A stretch of DNA of 64,000 bases, from assembly GCF_052113205.1 (NCBI RefSeq), contig NZ_JBFRCU010000032.1, positions 1 through 64,000 on the forward strand. Reading direction: 5' to 3'. Below are positions 24,419-33,737 of this stretch, piece by piece; positions within the stretch are counted from its first letter, which is position 1; each line of letters opens with the position of its first letter. The translations under genes were made by a program, and so were the position numbers. The notes beneath the pieces are model-generated. The model was not told the DNA's origin. It saw only the letters and a list, made by a program, of their open reading frames with translations, and made no database searches. Source of the stretch: Inquilinus sp052113205 (lineage in GTDB: Bacteria > Pseudomonadota > Alphaproteobacteria > DSM-16000 > Inquilinaceae).

Positions 24419-25390
24419 ATGGCCCGGGTGGCCTTGGCGGGCGTGGGGCATTGGCATGCGGGCATGCATCTGGAGGCGGCCCGCGCGGCGGGTGCCGAGG
24501 TGGTCGCCGCCTGGGACCCGGACCCCGCGGTCGCGGCCGGATTCGCCGCGAAGCACGAGGTAGCCCACCAGCCCACGGTCGCGGCGCTGATCGCCATGAA
24601 GCCCGAGCTGACAGTGGTCATGGGCCGACCGGACCACGTGCCTGATTTGGCCCTGGCCTGCATCGAGGCGGGCCTGCCGATCGTGCTGGAGAAGCCGGCC
24701 GCGGTGTCGACCGCCGCCCTGGAGCCGCTGGCAGAGGCGGCGCGCGGCCTGTTCGTCGCCGTGCCCCTGCCCAACCGATGCGGGCCAATCTGGGCGGAGA
24801 TCGAGGCACTGGAGGCCGCCGGCCGGCTCGGCCCGGTCTCGCACGCCCAGTTCCGCATCGTGAACGGCCCGCCGCAGCGCTACAGGCTGGACGGCGTGCC
24901 CTGGGTGCTGGACCCGGCGATCGGCGGCGGCGGGGCGCTGCGCAACCTCGGCATCCACGGCATCGACGCTGCGCTGGCGCTGGCCGGCGGCGTCGATCTC
25001 GCCATCGTCTCGGCCGCGGTCGACCGGCGCCTGCATGGCGAGGCGGTCGAGGAGTACGCGATCGTCACCCTCCGGGCGCCGGACGGCATGATCGCGACGG
25101 TCGAGGCCGGCTACACCTATGCCTCGATGGCGCCGGGCGGCGATTTCGAATGGCGGGTCTCGGCCCGCAACGCCACCCTCATCGACCGCGGCGATAGCTG
25201 CCGCGTCGCAACGCTCGACGAGGGGCAGGTGCGCGACCTGGCGCCGATCCCGCCGGCGGACCGGTACAAGGCCTTTATGGCCGACACGCTGGACCGCTTG
25301 GCGCGCAACGCGGCGCCGGCGGTCGGGATCGGCGATTATCTGCAGGCCATGCGCCTGATCGACCGGGCTTACGCGGAGGCAAGAGCATGA
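24419..25390 (+). CDS. Gfo/Idh/MocA family oxidoreductase (1)
   Basis: This 323-residue NAD(P)-dependent dehydrogenase starts at ATG 24419, five bases after GGGAGG. The Rossmann motif reads VALAGVGHWHAG, and the family EKP motif appears as VLEKPAAVS. The C-terminal domain includes GGGGALRNLGIHGIDA, whose histidine is usually catalytic. Members oxidise sugars, inositols or amino-sugar-like compounds. It overlaps the second family member by four bases. Together with the divergent lyase/ABC operon it suggests a catabolic route for an imported sugar-like solute. Confidence 0.85.
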   Translation: MARVALAGVGHWHAGMHLEAARAAGAEVVAAWDPDPAVAAGFAAKHEVAHQPTVAALIAMKPELTVVMGRPDHVPDLALACIEAGLPIVLEKPAAVSTAALEPLAEAARGLFVAVPLPNRCGPIWAEIEALEAAGRLGPVSHAQFRIVNGPPQRYRLDGVPWVLDPAIGGGGALRNLGIHGIDAALALAGGVDLAIVSAAVDRRLHGEAVEEYAIVTLRAPDGMIATVEAGYTYASMAPGGDFEWRVSARNATLIDRGDSCRVATLDEGQVRDLAPIPPADRYKAFMADTLDRLARNAAPAVGIGDYLQAMRLIDRAYAEARA

Positions 25391-26403
25391 TCGGCATCGG
25401 CATCATCGGCGCCGGTTATTTCGGCGCGATCCATGCGCGCGCCATCGCCGTCGTGCCGGGCGCGCGGGTCGCGGCGGTCTGCCGCCAGGACATCGACGCC
25501 GCCCGGGCCTTTGCGCGGGAGCATGGCGGCACCGCCCATGCCCATTGGCAAGCGCTGCTGGACGACCCGGCGGTCGACGTGGTGCTGATCGCGACGCCGC
25601 ATCACCTGCATGCCGAGATGGCAATCGCCGCGGCGCAGGCGGGCAAGCACATCCTGCTGGAAAAGCCGATGGCGCCGACGGTCGCCGAATGCGACGCGAT
25701 CAACGCCGCGGTCGAGCGGGCGGGCGTCCATCTGATGGTCGGCCACGTGCTGCATTTCGCCCTGCCCTGCCTCGCCGCCCGGGAGATCATCACGTCCGGC
25801 GATATCGGCCGTCCGGTGCTCGGCAGCAGCTGGCTGATCAAGCTGTGGATGGAGGCGAACCGCCAGCCCTGGCACCTGTCGCGCCAGACCGGCGGCGGCA
25901 TGCTGCTGACCGCCGGGATCCATGCGCTTGATCGGCTGGTCTGGCTGATGGACGGCCCGGTGGCGGCGGTCTCGGCCATGGCCGGCACCCATTTCCACGA
26001 CCAGGAGGCCGACGACACGGCGCTGATGCTGCTGCGCTTCGCCGACGGACGGATCGGCCAGGTGGCGAGCGTCGGCTACCGCAACGGCGGTGTCGGCTTC
26101 GCCATGGACCTGGTCTGCGAGGCCGGGGCGCTGCGTCTCGATTTCGACCAGGGCGTCGCGATCGGCCGTGGCGGCGCCTGGACCCCGGTGCCGAACTCGA
26201 TCGAGCCGGACTGGGCGCAGCGCGCGGTCGAGCGCGAGTGGCAAGCCATGCTCGCCTTGATCGCCGGCACCGGGCCGAACCCGGCGGATGGCGCCTATGC
26301 CCGCCATCTCATCGCTTGCATCGAGGCGGCCGGGCAGTCCGAACGGTCCCGCCGCGAGGTCGCACTGCCAGCCACCCCGACAAGAATTCCTAATTCAGGA
26401 TAG
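25387..26403 (+). CDS. Gfo/Idh/MocA family oxidoreductase (2)
   Basis: This 338-residue dehydrogenase is translationally coupled (ATGA) to the preceding one. It begins GIGIIGAGYFGAIHARA, a nucleotide-binding fold, has LLEKPMAPTVAECD, and the substrate-domain motif GGGMLLTAGIHALDRL with the probable catalytic histidine. It is more similar to inositol and glucose-fructose oxidoreductase relatives than to its neighbour, so the two enzymes probably act on successive or alternative substrates. Confidence 0.85.
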   Translation: MIGIGIIGAGYFGAIHARAIAVVPGARVAAVCRQDIDAARAFAREHGGTAHAHWQALLDDPAVDVVLIATPHHLHAEMAIAAAQAGKHILLEKPMAPTVAECDAINAAVERAGVHLMVGHVLHFALPCLAAREIITSGDIGRPVLGSSWLIKLWMEANRQPWHLSRQTGGGMLLTAGIHALDRLVWLMDGPVAAVSAMAGTHFHDQEADDTALMLLRFADGRIGQVASVGYRNGGVGFAMDLVCEAGALRLDFDQGVAIGRGGAWTPVPNSIEPDWAQRAVEREWQAMLALIAGTGPNPADGAYARHLIACIEAAGQSERSRREVALPATPTRIPNSG

Positions 26404-26412
26404 CTTTGTAAA

Positions 26413-26435
26413 ATCTCAGATTCGTCTTGTGAGAT
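26413..26435. promoter_or_regulatory. Inverted repeat upstream of the second GntR gene
   Basis: ATCTCA and TGAGAT are separated by 11 bases in the 59-base gap before the GntR gene at 26463. The arrangement would suit autoregulation of that gene and its downstream operon. The evidence is symmetry only. Confidence 0.3.
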
Positions 26436-26462
26436 GTCACGTACAATGCCACGCTGCCCGGC

Positions 26463-27242
26463 ATGTACGATTCGTCCTCGCCCTTCGCCCAGATCCGGCC
26501 CCCCGGTGCCGAGCCGAAGACGGCTTTCGCCCTGAAGCGGCTGCGCCGGGCCGTCATCGAATGCGAGCTGCGGCCGGATGCCGAATGCTCGGAGCCTGAG
26601 CTCGCCAAGCGCTTCGGCCTGGGCCGCGCCGCCGTCCGCACCGCCCTGACCACACTGGCGGCCGAAGGGCTGGTCGCGGTCGAGCCTCGCCGCGGCTGGC
26701 GTGTGGCGCCGCTCACCGGCGCGCTGATCGGCGACGTGATCCGTGCCCGGAAAGCGGTCGAGCCCGGCTTGGCCGACCTCCGGCTTTCGCCCGCCGCCGT
26801 CGCCGGACTGATGGCGCTGACCCGCATGGGCGTCGCGCTGCAGGGGCGCGAGGACCGCCAGGCGCTGGTCACCTTGCGCGCCACCGACCGTCAGATCCTG
26901 GACCAGCTGGCCAGCCAGGCTGGCGGGCTGGTCGGCGGCTGGCTGGACCAGGTCTGGAACCAGGCGGACCGGATCACGGCCTTCTTCGACCTCGCCGGGC
27001 GACACCACCAGCCGATCGGACGGGAACCGCTGATCACTGCCCTCGCGGCTGGCGACGCGGCGGCGGCGCGGCGCGAGATCGCGGCCGCGATCGCTTCCTT
27101 CCAGGACTTCGCCACCGACGCCCTGTTCTCCCTGTCCTCGTCCCTCGACGTGGCGGGGAGCGCCGGGCGTCAACGACAAACCAGGCCGACAGCGCGCATG
27201 GCACGACCGGATCGGCCACAACAACAGGGGGACATCACATGA
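26463..27242 (+). CDS. GntR-family transcriptional regulator
   Basis: This 259-residue protein has a winged helix near residues 20-85 (SEPELAKRFGLGRAAVRTAL, then AAEGLVAVEPRRGWRVAPLT) and a C-terminal helical domain of the FCD type (RRGW..., DRQILDQLA, ALAAGDAAAARREIAAAI). The last 40 residues are arginine- and glutamine-rich. Its stop overlaps the start of the first binding-protein gene by four bases, so it heads the large ABC operon and probably controls it. Confidence 0.8.
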   Translation: MYDSSSPFAQIRPPGAEPKTAFALKRLRRAVIECELRPDAECSEPELAKRFGLGRAAVRTALTTLAAEGLVAVEPRRGWRVAPLTGALIGDVIRARKAVEPGLADLRLSPAAVAGLMALTRMGVALQGREDRQALVTLRATDRQILDQLASQAGGLVGGWLDQVWNQADRITAFFDLAGRHHQPIGREPLITALAAGDAAAARREIAAAIASFQDFATDALFSLSSSLDVAGSAGRQRQTRPTARMARPDRPQQQGDIT

Positions 27243-28744
27243 CGCGGATCAATTGGCTCGGCGCGGGCCTGGGCGTGGCGCTCGGGGCGATGATGCTGGC
27301 GGCGGCGCCGGCGATGGCCAAGGACCGGCTCACCGTCGACCTGGTGAACGAGCCGTCCTCGCTAGACCCGCAACTGCAGTGGAACCCGGACAGCTACTAC
27401 GTCTACCGCAACGTCTTCGACAACCTGGTCACCCGCGACGACAAGGGCGAGATCGTCCCGCAGGTCGCGACCTCCTGGAAGTATCTCTCGGATACCGAGA
27501 TCGAGTTCCAGATCCGCGACGACATCACCTTCCATGACGGGCAGAAGCTGACGGCGGAGGACGTCGCCTTCAGCGTCCGCCGCATCACCGACCCGAAATT
27601 CGCCAGCCCGCAGCTGGGCCAGTTCAACAAGATCACCGGCGCCGAGGCGACCGGCCCGACCACGGTCCGGCTGAAGACCGACGGCCCCTACCCGGCCCTG
27701 CTGGCCCAGCTGGTGAAGCTGTCGATCGTGCCGAAGCATGTGGTCGAGGCGGTGGGCAACGACGCCTTCAACCAGAAGCCGGTCGGCAGCGGTCCGTACA
27801 AATTCGAGGGCTGGCAACGCGGCGTCGCCGTGACCCTGACCCGCAACGATTCCTATTGGGGGCCGAAGGGGCCGTTCCAGACCGCGGTGTTCCGCGCCGT
27901 CCCGGACGCCTCCACCCGCGTGGCCGACCTGCAGGCCGGCACCGCGGACCTCGTCGTCACCCTGGACAGCGACCTCGCCGCCCAGATCCAGGGCTCGGAC
28001 AAGGTCAAGCCGCTGGTGGTGCTGACCGAGCGCGTCGCCTATCTGCGGCTGAACCCGCTGAAGCCGCCCTTCGACAACCCCAAGCTGCGGCAGGCCGTGG
28101 CCTATGCCATCGACAAGCAGGGGCTGACCGAGGGCATCCTGGGCGGCTACGACAAGCCGGTCGCGGAGCTGCTGACCCCCGCCCATGTCGGCTGGACCGA
28201 GGGCATCGAGGGCTTCCCCTACGATCCGGAGAAGGCCAAGGCGCTGGTCGCCGAGGCCGGCGATGCGGCGAAGGCCGAGGCCGAGCTGTCCACCGCCCCG
28301 GTCTACGACCAGCGCATCGTCCAGGCGGTGCAGCAGCAGCTGGCGGATGTCGGCCTCAATGTGAAGATCACGATGACCGACATGGCCAGCTACCTGAAGC
28401 GGTCGCAGGGCAAGCCGCAGGAGGGCGCGAGCATCACCTTCGGCCGCTGGTCCTGCGCCTGCCAGGATGCCGACGGCGTGCTGTTCCCGCTGCTGCACAG
28501 CAGCAGCGGCTGGTCCAATTACCGCAACCCCGAGGTCGACAAGCTGCTGGTCGAGGCGCGCTCGACCCTGGACGACGCCACCCGCCTCGACCGCTACGCC
28601 AAGGTCAACGAGATCGTCGCCACCGAGGTGCCGGCGCTGCCGCTGTACCAGGCGGCCATCATCTACGGCGCGGCCAAGGGGCTGAACTGGCAGCCGACGC
28701 CGAATGAGAGCCTGTTCCTGAACCGCATGTCCTGGGCGGACTGA
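27239..28744 (+). CDS. ABC transporter substrate-binding protein, family 5 (tandem copy 1)
   Basis: This 501-residue periplasmic protein has a signal peptide with probable cleavage after APAMA. The mature part starts DRLTVDLVNEPSSLDPQLQW and contains IRDDITFHDGQKLTAEDVAF, KPVGSGPYKFEGW and LRQAVAYAIDKQGL, all family 5 marks. The next gene encodes a close paralogue sharing most of these segments, separated by two bases. Two cysteines (SCACQDADG) are conserved in both copies. The ligand is unknown. Confidence 0.9.
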   Translation: MTRINWLGAGLGVALGAMMLAAAPAMAKDRLTVDLVNEPSSLDPQLQWNPDSYYVYRNVFDNLVTRDDKGEIVPQVATSWKYLSDTEIEFQIRDDITFHDGQKLTAEDVAFSVRRITDPKFASPQLGQFNKITGAEATGPTTVRLKTDGPYPALLAQLVKLSIVPKHVVEAVGNDAFNQKPVGSGPYKFEGWQRGVAVTLTRNDSYWGPKGPFQTAVFRAVPDASTRVADLQAGTADLVVTLDSDLAAQIQGSDKVKPLVVLTERVAYLRLNPLKPPFDNPKLRQAVAYAIDKQGLTEGILGGYDKPVAELLTPAHVGWTEGIEGFPYDPEKAKALVAEAGDAAKAEAELSTAPVYDQRIVQAVQQQLADVGLNVKITMTDMASYLKRSQGKPQEGASITFGRWSCACQDADGVLFPLLHSSSGWSNYRNPEVDKLLVEARSTLDDATRLDRYAKVNEIVATEVPALPLYQAAIIYGAAKGLNWQPTPNESLFLNRMSWAD

Positions 28745-28746
28745 CG

Positions 28747-30240
28747 ATGGCAAGCAGACTCAAGGCCTGCCTGCTCGGCGCGGTGCTCGCACTGGTTGCG
28801 GTGCCGGCGCTCGCCGAGGCCAAGGACCGCTTCGTGGTCGACCTGGTCAACGAGCCGTCGACGCTGGATCCGCAGCTTCAATGGAACCCGGACAGCTACT
28901 ACGTCTACCGCAACATCTTCGACAACCTGGTCACCCGCGACGACAAGGGCGAGATCGCCCCGCAGATCGCGACGGCCTGGAAGGTGCTGTCCGACACCCA
29001 GGTCGAGTTCGAGATCCGCGACGGCGTCACCTTCCATGACGGCAGCACGCTGACGCCGGAGGATGTCGCCTACAGCGTCAGCCGGATCATCGATCCGAAG
29101 CTGGCCAGCCCGCAGCGGGGCCAGTTCGATAAGATCGTGAAGGCCGAGGCGAACGGCCCGCACAGCGTCGTGCTGACCCTCGCCGGCCCCTACCCGGCCC
29201 TGCTGGCACAGCTGGTGAAGCTGTCGATCGTGCCGAAGCATGTGGTCGAGGTGGTCGGCAACGACGCCTTCAACCTCAAGCCGGTCGGCAGCGGGCCATA
29301 CAAGTTCGACGGCTGGCAGCGCGGCGTCGCCGTCACCCTGACCCGCAACGACGCCTATTGGGGCCAGAAGGGGCCGTTCGCAACGGCGGTGTTCCGGGCC
29401 GTGCCCGACGCCGCCACCCGGCTGGCCGACATCCAGGCCGGCAGCGCCGACCTGGCGGTGTCGCTCGATTCCGACCTGGCCGGCCAGCTCGAGGCCTCGG
29501 GCAAGGGCAAGCGGCTCTATACGCTGACCGAGCGTTTGGCTTATCTGCGCCTGAACCCGACCAAGCCGCCCTTCGACGACCCCCGGCTGCGCCAGGCCGT
29601 GGCCTATGCCGTCGACAAGGAAGGCATCACCGAAGGCATCCTCGGCGGCCTGGACAAGCCGATCGGGCAGATGCTGACACCGGCGCATTTCGGCTGGTTC
29701 GAGGACATCCCCGGCCTGCCCTATGACCCGGACAAGGCCAAGGCCCTGGTCGCCGAGGCCGGCGGCTCGCCCAAGGTCGAGATCGCCACCGGCGCCTTCT
29801 TCGACCAGCGCGTGGTCCAGGCCATCCAGCAGGAGCTGGCCGATGTCGGCTTCGATGCCAGCATCAAGCTGGTCGACACCCCGACCTTCCTGAAGCTGAT
29901 CCAGCAGGGCGCGCAGGGCGGCCCGGTCCTGGCCGTCAGCCGGTCCTCCTGCGCCTGCCAGGATGCGGACGGGGCGCTGTACCAGCTGTTCCATTCCGGC
30001 AATTCCTGGACCATCGTCGAGAGCAAGGAGCTCGACGGCTGGCTGGACGACGCCCGGTCGACGCTGGACGCCGACCGGCGGCTGACCGACTACCGCAAGG
30101 TCAGCACCTTCATCGCCAAGGAGATCCCGGTGGTGCCGCTGTTCCAGACGGTGGCGATCTACGGCGCCGCCAAGCCGCTGCAATGGACGCCGACGCCGAA
30201 TGAGAGCCTGTTCCTGAACCGCATGTCGTGGTCGGAGTGA
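28747..30240 (+). CDS. ABC transporter substrate-binding protein, family 5 (tandem copy 2)
   Basis: This 497-residue paralogue of the preceding protein has a signal peptide with likely cleavage after VPALA. Long stretches are shared, such as LQWNPDSYYVYRN, DNLVTRDDKGEI, LLAQLVKLSIVPKHVVE and SCACQDADG. The region around residues 335-400 differs more, and that is where ligand specificity often lies. The divergence shows an old duplication rather than an assembly artefact. The copies may feed one permease with related ligands. Confidence 0.9.
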   Translation: MASRLKACLLGAVLALVAVPALAEAKDRFVVDLVNEPSTLDPQLQWNPDSYYVYRNIFDNLVTRDDKGEIAPQIATAWKVLSDTQVEFEIRDGVTFHDGSTLTPEDVAYSVSRIIDPKLASPQRGQFDKIVKAEANGPHSVVLTLAGPYPALLAQLVKLSIVPKHVVEVVGNDAFNLKPVGSGPYKFDGWQRGVAVTLTRNDAYWGQKGPFATAVFRAVPDAATRLADIQAGSADLAVSLDSDLAGQLEASGKGKRLYTLTERLAYLRLNPTKPPFDDPRLRQAVAYAVDKEGITEGILGGLDKPIGQMLTPAHFGWFEDIPGLPYDPDKAKALVAEAGGSPKVEIATGAFFDQRVVQAIQQELADVGFDASIKLVDTPTFLKLIQQGAQGGPVLAVSRSSCACQDADGALYQLFHSGNSWTIVESKELDGWLDDARSTLDADRRLTDYRKVSTFIAKEIPVVPLFQTVAIYGAAKPLQWTPTPNESLFLNRMSWSE

Positions 30241-30259
30241 GGGAGGACCGGCACCCGGC

Positions 30260-31186
30260 ATGACCGCCTTCCTGCTCCGCCGCCTGGGCCAGGCGCTGCT
30301 GACGATTTTCGGCGTCGCCACGCTGATCTTCTTCCTGCAGCGCCTGACCGGCGACCCGACCTACCTGCTGGTGCCGGACACCGCGACCCAGGCGGATATC
30401 GAGGCGCTGCGCCATGCGCTGGGCTTCGACCGGCCGCTCTGGGTGCAGTACCTGTCCTTCCTGGGCGAGATCGCCCGCTTCGACCTGGGCCGGTCGGTGG
30501 TGCAGCACGTGCCGGTCCTGGACATTATCGCCTCGCGCCTGCCCTACACCCTGGCATTGGCGGCCGGGGCGCTGCTGATCGCCTGCGGCATCGGCATCCC
30601 GGTCGGGGTGGCGCTGGCACTGTGGCGCGACCGCTGGGCCGCCCGGCTGCTGGCCGGGCTGGTGCTGGCGGCGCAGAGCATGCCGACCTTCTGGAGCGGC
30701 ATTCTGATGATCCTGGTCTTCGCCGTCACGCTGGGCTGGCTGCCGCCTTCCTCCACCGGCGGGATCGACCATCTGGTGATGCCGTCGGTGGCGCTGGGCC
30801 TGCTCAGCATGGCGACCTTCGCCCGGGTGACGCGGACGGCCCTGCTGGAGGAGCTGTCGAAGGACTATGTCCGCACCGCCCGCGCCCGCGGCGCCGGGAC
30901 CGGGCGCCTGCTGCTGCGCCACCTGGCCCGCAATGCCTCGATCCCGATCATCACCGTCGCCGGGCTGGAGATCTCGAACCTGCTGGCCGGCGCGGTGATC
31001 GTCGAGACGGTGTTCGCCTGGCCGGGGCTGGGGCAGCTGACGGTGCAGTCGATCCTGGCGCGCGACTTCCCGATCGTGCAGGGGGTGGTGCTGCTGGGGT
31101 CCTTCGTCACCGTCGCGCTGAACCTGCTGACCGACGTCCTCTACACCGCCGTCGACCCGCGCATCCGGCTGGGGAATGCACGATGA
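30260..31186 (+). CDS. Dipeptide-type ABC transporter permease (DppB-like)
   Basis: This 308-residue membrane protein begins with FLLRRLGQALLTIFGVATLI, the usual first helix. It has LGFDRPLWVQYLSFLGEIAR, the EAA region ARARGAGTGRLLLRHLARNA and the end TDVLYTAVDPRIRLG. Start ATG 30260 follows GAGGGAGGACCGG. It overlaps the next permease gene by four bases. Confidence 0.9.
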   Translation: MTAFLLRRLGQALLTIFGVATLIFFLQRLTGDPTYLLVPDTATQADIEALRHALGFDRPLWVQYLSFLGEIARFDLGRSVVQHVPVLDIIASRLPYTLALAAGALLIACGIGIPVGVALALWRDRWAARLLAGLVLAAQSMPTFWSGILMILVFAVTLGWLPPSSTGGIDHLVMPSVALGLLSMATFARVTRTALLEELSKDYVRTARARGAGTGRLLLRHLARNASIPIITVAGLEISNLLAGAVIVETVFAWPGLGQLTVQSILARDFPIVQGVVLLGSFVTVALNLLTDVLYTAVDPRIRLGNAR

Positions 31187-32043
31187 GTGCCGCCGTCGAT
31201 ACATCTCCGGCCCCTGCCGCGCGTCGGCCGCTGCGGCGCGCCTTGCCCTTCATCATCCTGCTGGCGCTGTTCGCCCTGGCCGCGGTGCTGGCGCCGCTGG
31301 TCGCGCCCTACGACCCGAATGCCCAGAACCTGCTGGGCCGGCTGAAGCCGCCGGGCACCGTCGCCCGCAACGTGCACTATCTGCTGGGCAGCGACGAGCT
31401 CGGCCGCGACCTGCTGAGCCGCCTGGTCTGGGGCGCCCGGATCTCGCTGCTGGTCGCGGTGCTGTCGGTGCTGATCTCCGGCATCGTCGGCACTGTGCTC
31501 GGCATGCTCGCGGGGTATATGCGCGGGCCGGTCGAGATGGTGGTGATGCGGGTGGTCGACGTGTTCCTGTCGGTGCCGGCGATCCTGCTGGCCATCATCA
31601 CCGTCGCCGTGGTCGGGCCCGGCCTCTTGAACGTCATCCTGGTGCTGGCCCTGACGCGCTGGCCGCGCTACGCCCGCGTCGCCTACGGCCAGACCCTGTC
31701 GATCGCCGGCCGGCCCTATGTCCGGCTGTCGGCCTTCATGGGCGCCGGGCCGCTGCGCGTGCTGTTCCGCCATATCCTGCCGAACATCCTGGGCGCCGTG
31801 ACCGTGGTGGCGACGCTGGAGTTCGGGCTGATGGTGCTGTTCGAGGCCGGTCTGTCCTTCCTCGGCCTCGGCGTGCAGCCGCCGACGGCCAGCTGGGGCG
31901 CGATGCTGTCGACCGGCCGCAACTACGTCGCCACCGCCTGGTGGATCGCAACGTTCCCCGGCCTCTGCCTGTTCCTGCTGGTGCTCGCCGCCAACCTGAT
32001 CGGCGACGCGCTGCGCGACCGTCTCGACCCCCACAGCCGATGA
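31183..32043 (+). CDS. Dipeptide-type ABC transporter permease (DppC-like)
   Basis: This 286-residue membrane protein starts at ATG 31183 (MSAAVDTS), coupled to the stop of the DppB-like gene; the longer upstream reading is only a shadow. It has APYDPNAQNLLGRL, LLGSDELGRDLLSRLVWGAR and the EAA-type segment LSAFMGAGPLRVLFRHILPN. It ends LIGDALRDRLDPHSR. It completes the channel of this importer. Confidence 0.9.
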   Translation: MSAAVDTSPAPAARRPLRRALPFIILLALFALAAVLAPLVAPYDPNAQNLLGRLKPPGTVARNVHYLLGSDELGRDLLSRLVWGARISLLVAVLSVLISGIVGTVLGMLAGYMRGPVEMVVMRVVDVFLSVPAILLAIITVAVVGPGLLNVILVLALTRWPRYARVAYGQTLSIAGRPYVRLSAFMGAGPLRVLFRHILPNILGAVTVVATLEFGLMVLFEAGLSFLGLGVQPPTASWGAMLSTGRNYVATAWWIATFPGLCLFLLVLAANLIGDALRDRLDPHSR

Positions 32044-32050
32044 GGTGACC

Positions 32051-32836
32051 ATGAACATCCCGAGCGATCTGAACGGCAAGCGCGTGGTGGTGACCGGCGC
32101 CTGCGGCGTGGTGGGCAGCTGGATCGCCGCCGCCTTCGCCGAGGCCGGCGCCAGCCTGTGCCTGACCGACACCTCGGAGCCCGATCTCGACCGCCTGGCG
32201 ATGAACCTGAAGGGCGACCGCTTCACGTATGCGGCCGACCTGCGCCAGGAGACGGAGATCGACGGGCTGGCCGCCGAGATCGCCGTCCGCTGGGGCACGG
32301 CGGACATCCTGGTCAACAACGCCGGGGTCTATCCCAGCGGCTTCCTGCTCGACATCGATGTCGCGGAATGGGACCGGATCTTCGACGTCAACCTGCGCGC
32401 GCCCTTCCTGCTGACCCGCGCCCTGGCCAGGCAGATGATCGCCGCCCAGGCCCGCGGCAGCATCATCAACATCTCCTCCGGCGCCTCGCGCAAGATGCGG
32501 CGGACCGTGGTGCCCTACTGCGTGTCCAAGGCGGCGCTGGACCGGCTGACCAAGGGCTTCGCGCTGGAGCTGGCGGAGTTCGGCATCCGGGTCAACGCGG
32601 TCGAGCCCGGCTTCATCGCCGGCAGCAAGGTCAGCCTGCTGACCGAGGAGCATGTCGAGGCGACCAGCGGGTCGATCCCGCTCGGCCGGCCCTCCTCCGC
32701 CGCCGATGTCGGCAATTCCGTGCTGTTCCTGGCCAGCGATGCCGCCGCCTACATGACAGGGTCGACGCTGACGGTCGACGGCGGCAACTCGATCGGGTCG
32801 ATGACCGTCTACCAGGCCAAGAAGTCGCCGCTCTAA
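32051..32836 (+). CDS. Short-chain dehydrogenase/reductase (SDR) family oxidoreductase
   Basis: This 261-residue classical SDR starts at ATG 32051 after GAGG; GTG 32045 is possible. The cofactor motif is TGACGVVGSW (residues 15-24), with NNAG in VNNAGVYPSG. The active site has NISSGAS and Y156-CVS-K160. The C-terminus FLASDAAAYMTGSTLTVDGG is standard. It probably oxidises or reduces an alcohol or keto group of the compound imported by the surrounding ABC genes. It is embedded in the operon with small gaps. Confidence 0.88.
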   Translation: MNIPSDLNGKRVVVTGACGVVGSWIAAAFAEAGASLCLTDTSEPDLDRLAMNLKGDRFTYAADLRQETEIDGLAAEIAVRWGTADILVNNAGVYPSGFLLDIDVAEWDRIFDVNLRAPFLLTRALARQMIAAQARGSIINISSGASRKMRRTVVPYCVSKAALDRLTKGFALELAEFGIRVNAVEPGFIAGSKVSLLTEEHVEATSGSIPLGRPSSAADVGNSVLFLASDAAAYMTGSTLTVDGGNSIGSMTVYQAKKSPL

Positions 32837-32846
32837 GGAGGATCCG

Positions 32847-33737
32847 ATGGTCCAGCCCTGGCCGCGCTACCAATGGCCGGAAGGTCGTGACAGCGCCTTC
32901 TGCTTCACCGTCGATGTCGATGCGGATTCGCCTTATCTCTGGCAGCAGCGGGCGCCGGAGGCGACGCGCTCGCTGGGCCAGCTGGAGCAGCGCCGCTTCG
33001 GGCCGCGGCTGGGCATCTGGCGGCTGCTCGACTTGGCTGACCGCTTCGGCATCAAGGGCAGCTTCTTCGTGCCCGGCGCGGTGGCCGAGGCCAACCCCGA
33101 GCTGCTGCCCGCCTTCCTGGAGCGCGGTCACGAGATCGGCCTGCATGGCTACTTCCACGAGATCGTGGCGCAGAGCAGCGACGCCGAGTTCACCGGCGCG
33201 CTGGAGGCGGCGATCGAGGTGTTCCGGCGCCAGACCGGCGCGGTGCCGAAGGGCTTCCGCTCCCCAGCCTGGGAGATGACGCCGCACATGCTGGCGGAGA
33301 TCCGCCGGCATGGATTCTGGGACAGCTCGCTGGCGGGCGCCGACCACCCCTATGAGATCGACGGCGTGGTCGAGGTGCCGGTGCAATGGGCGATCGACGA
33401 CGCCGTGTTCTTCAAATTCTCCGGCGGCGGCACCGACCAGTGGCCGCCCGAGGCGCCGGGGCCGATCCTGGAGGGCTGGCTGGACGAGTGGGAGGTCCTG
33501 CGCCGCCTCAACGGGCTGTTCATGCTGACCGTCCATGACTGGATCTCCGGCCGTGCCCAGCGGCTGCGGCTGCTGGAGCGCCTGCTGGAGCGGATCACCA
33601 CAGCACCCGGCGTCTGGATCGCCACGGTCGGCGAAGTCGCGGCCTGGCATGCCGGGTCGGCCAATGCCGGGCGCTTCGTCGCCGCCTCCGACATCCCCGG
33701 CCCGGTGGAGCCCCGCCGCTTCGGGCGTACGGCATGA
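32847..33737 (+). CDS. Polysaccharide deacetylase (NodB-homology) family protein
   Basis: This 296-residue protein has no signal peptide and so is cytoplasmic. NodB-fold marks are FTVDVDADSPY (the metal/catalytic Asp region), GHEIGLHGYFHE (paired histidines), GFRSPAWEMT and the late FMLTVHDW. It resembles the cytoplasmic members such as PuuE-type allantoinases and peptidoglycan-deacetylase-like amidases, which hydrolyse C-N bonds in small molecules. Located inside an ABC importer operon, it most likely deacylates or opens the imported substrate. It overlaps the next gene by four bases. Confidence 0.8.
   Translation: MVQPWPRYQWPEGRDSAFCFTVDVDADSPYLWQQRAPEATRSLGQLEQRRFGPRLGIWRLLDLADRFGIKGSFFVPGAVAEANPELLPAFLERGHEIGLHGYFHEIVAQSSDAEFTGALEAAIEVFRRQTGAVPKGFRSPAWEMTPHMLAEIRRHGFWDSSLAGADHPYEIDGVVEVPVQWAIDDAVFFKFSGGGTDQWPPEAPGPILEGWLDEWEVLRRLNGLFMLTVHDWISGRAQRLRLLERLLERITTAPGVWIATVGEVAAWHAGSANAGRFVAASDIPGPVEPRRFGRTA

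Noticed and set aside
27239..30240. Tandem binding-protein genes as an assembly duplication
   Set aside because: The copies differ throughout at protein and DNA level and have distinct signal peptides, so they are genuine old paralogues.
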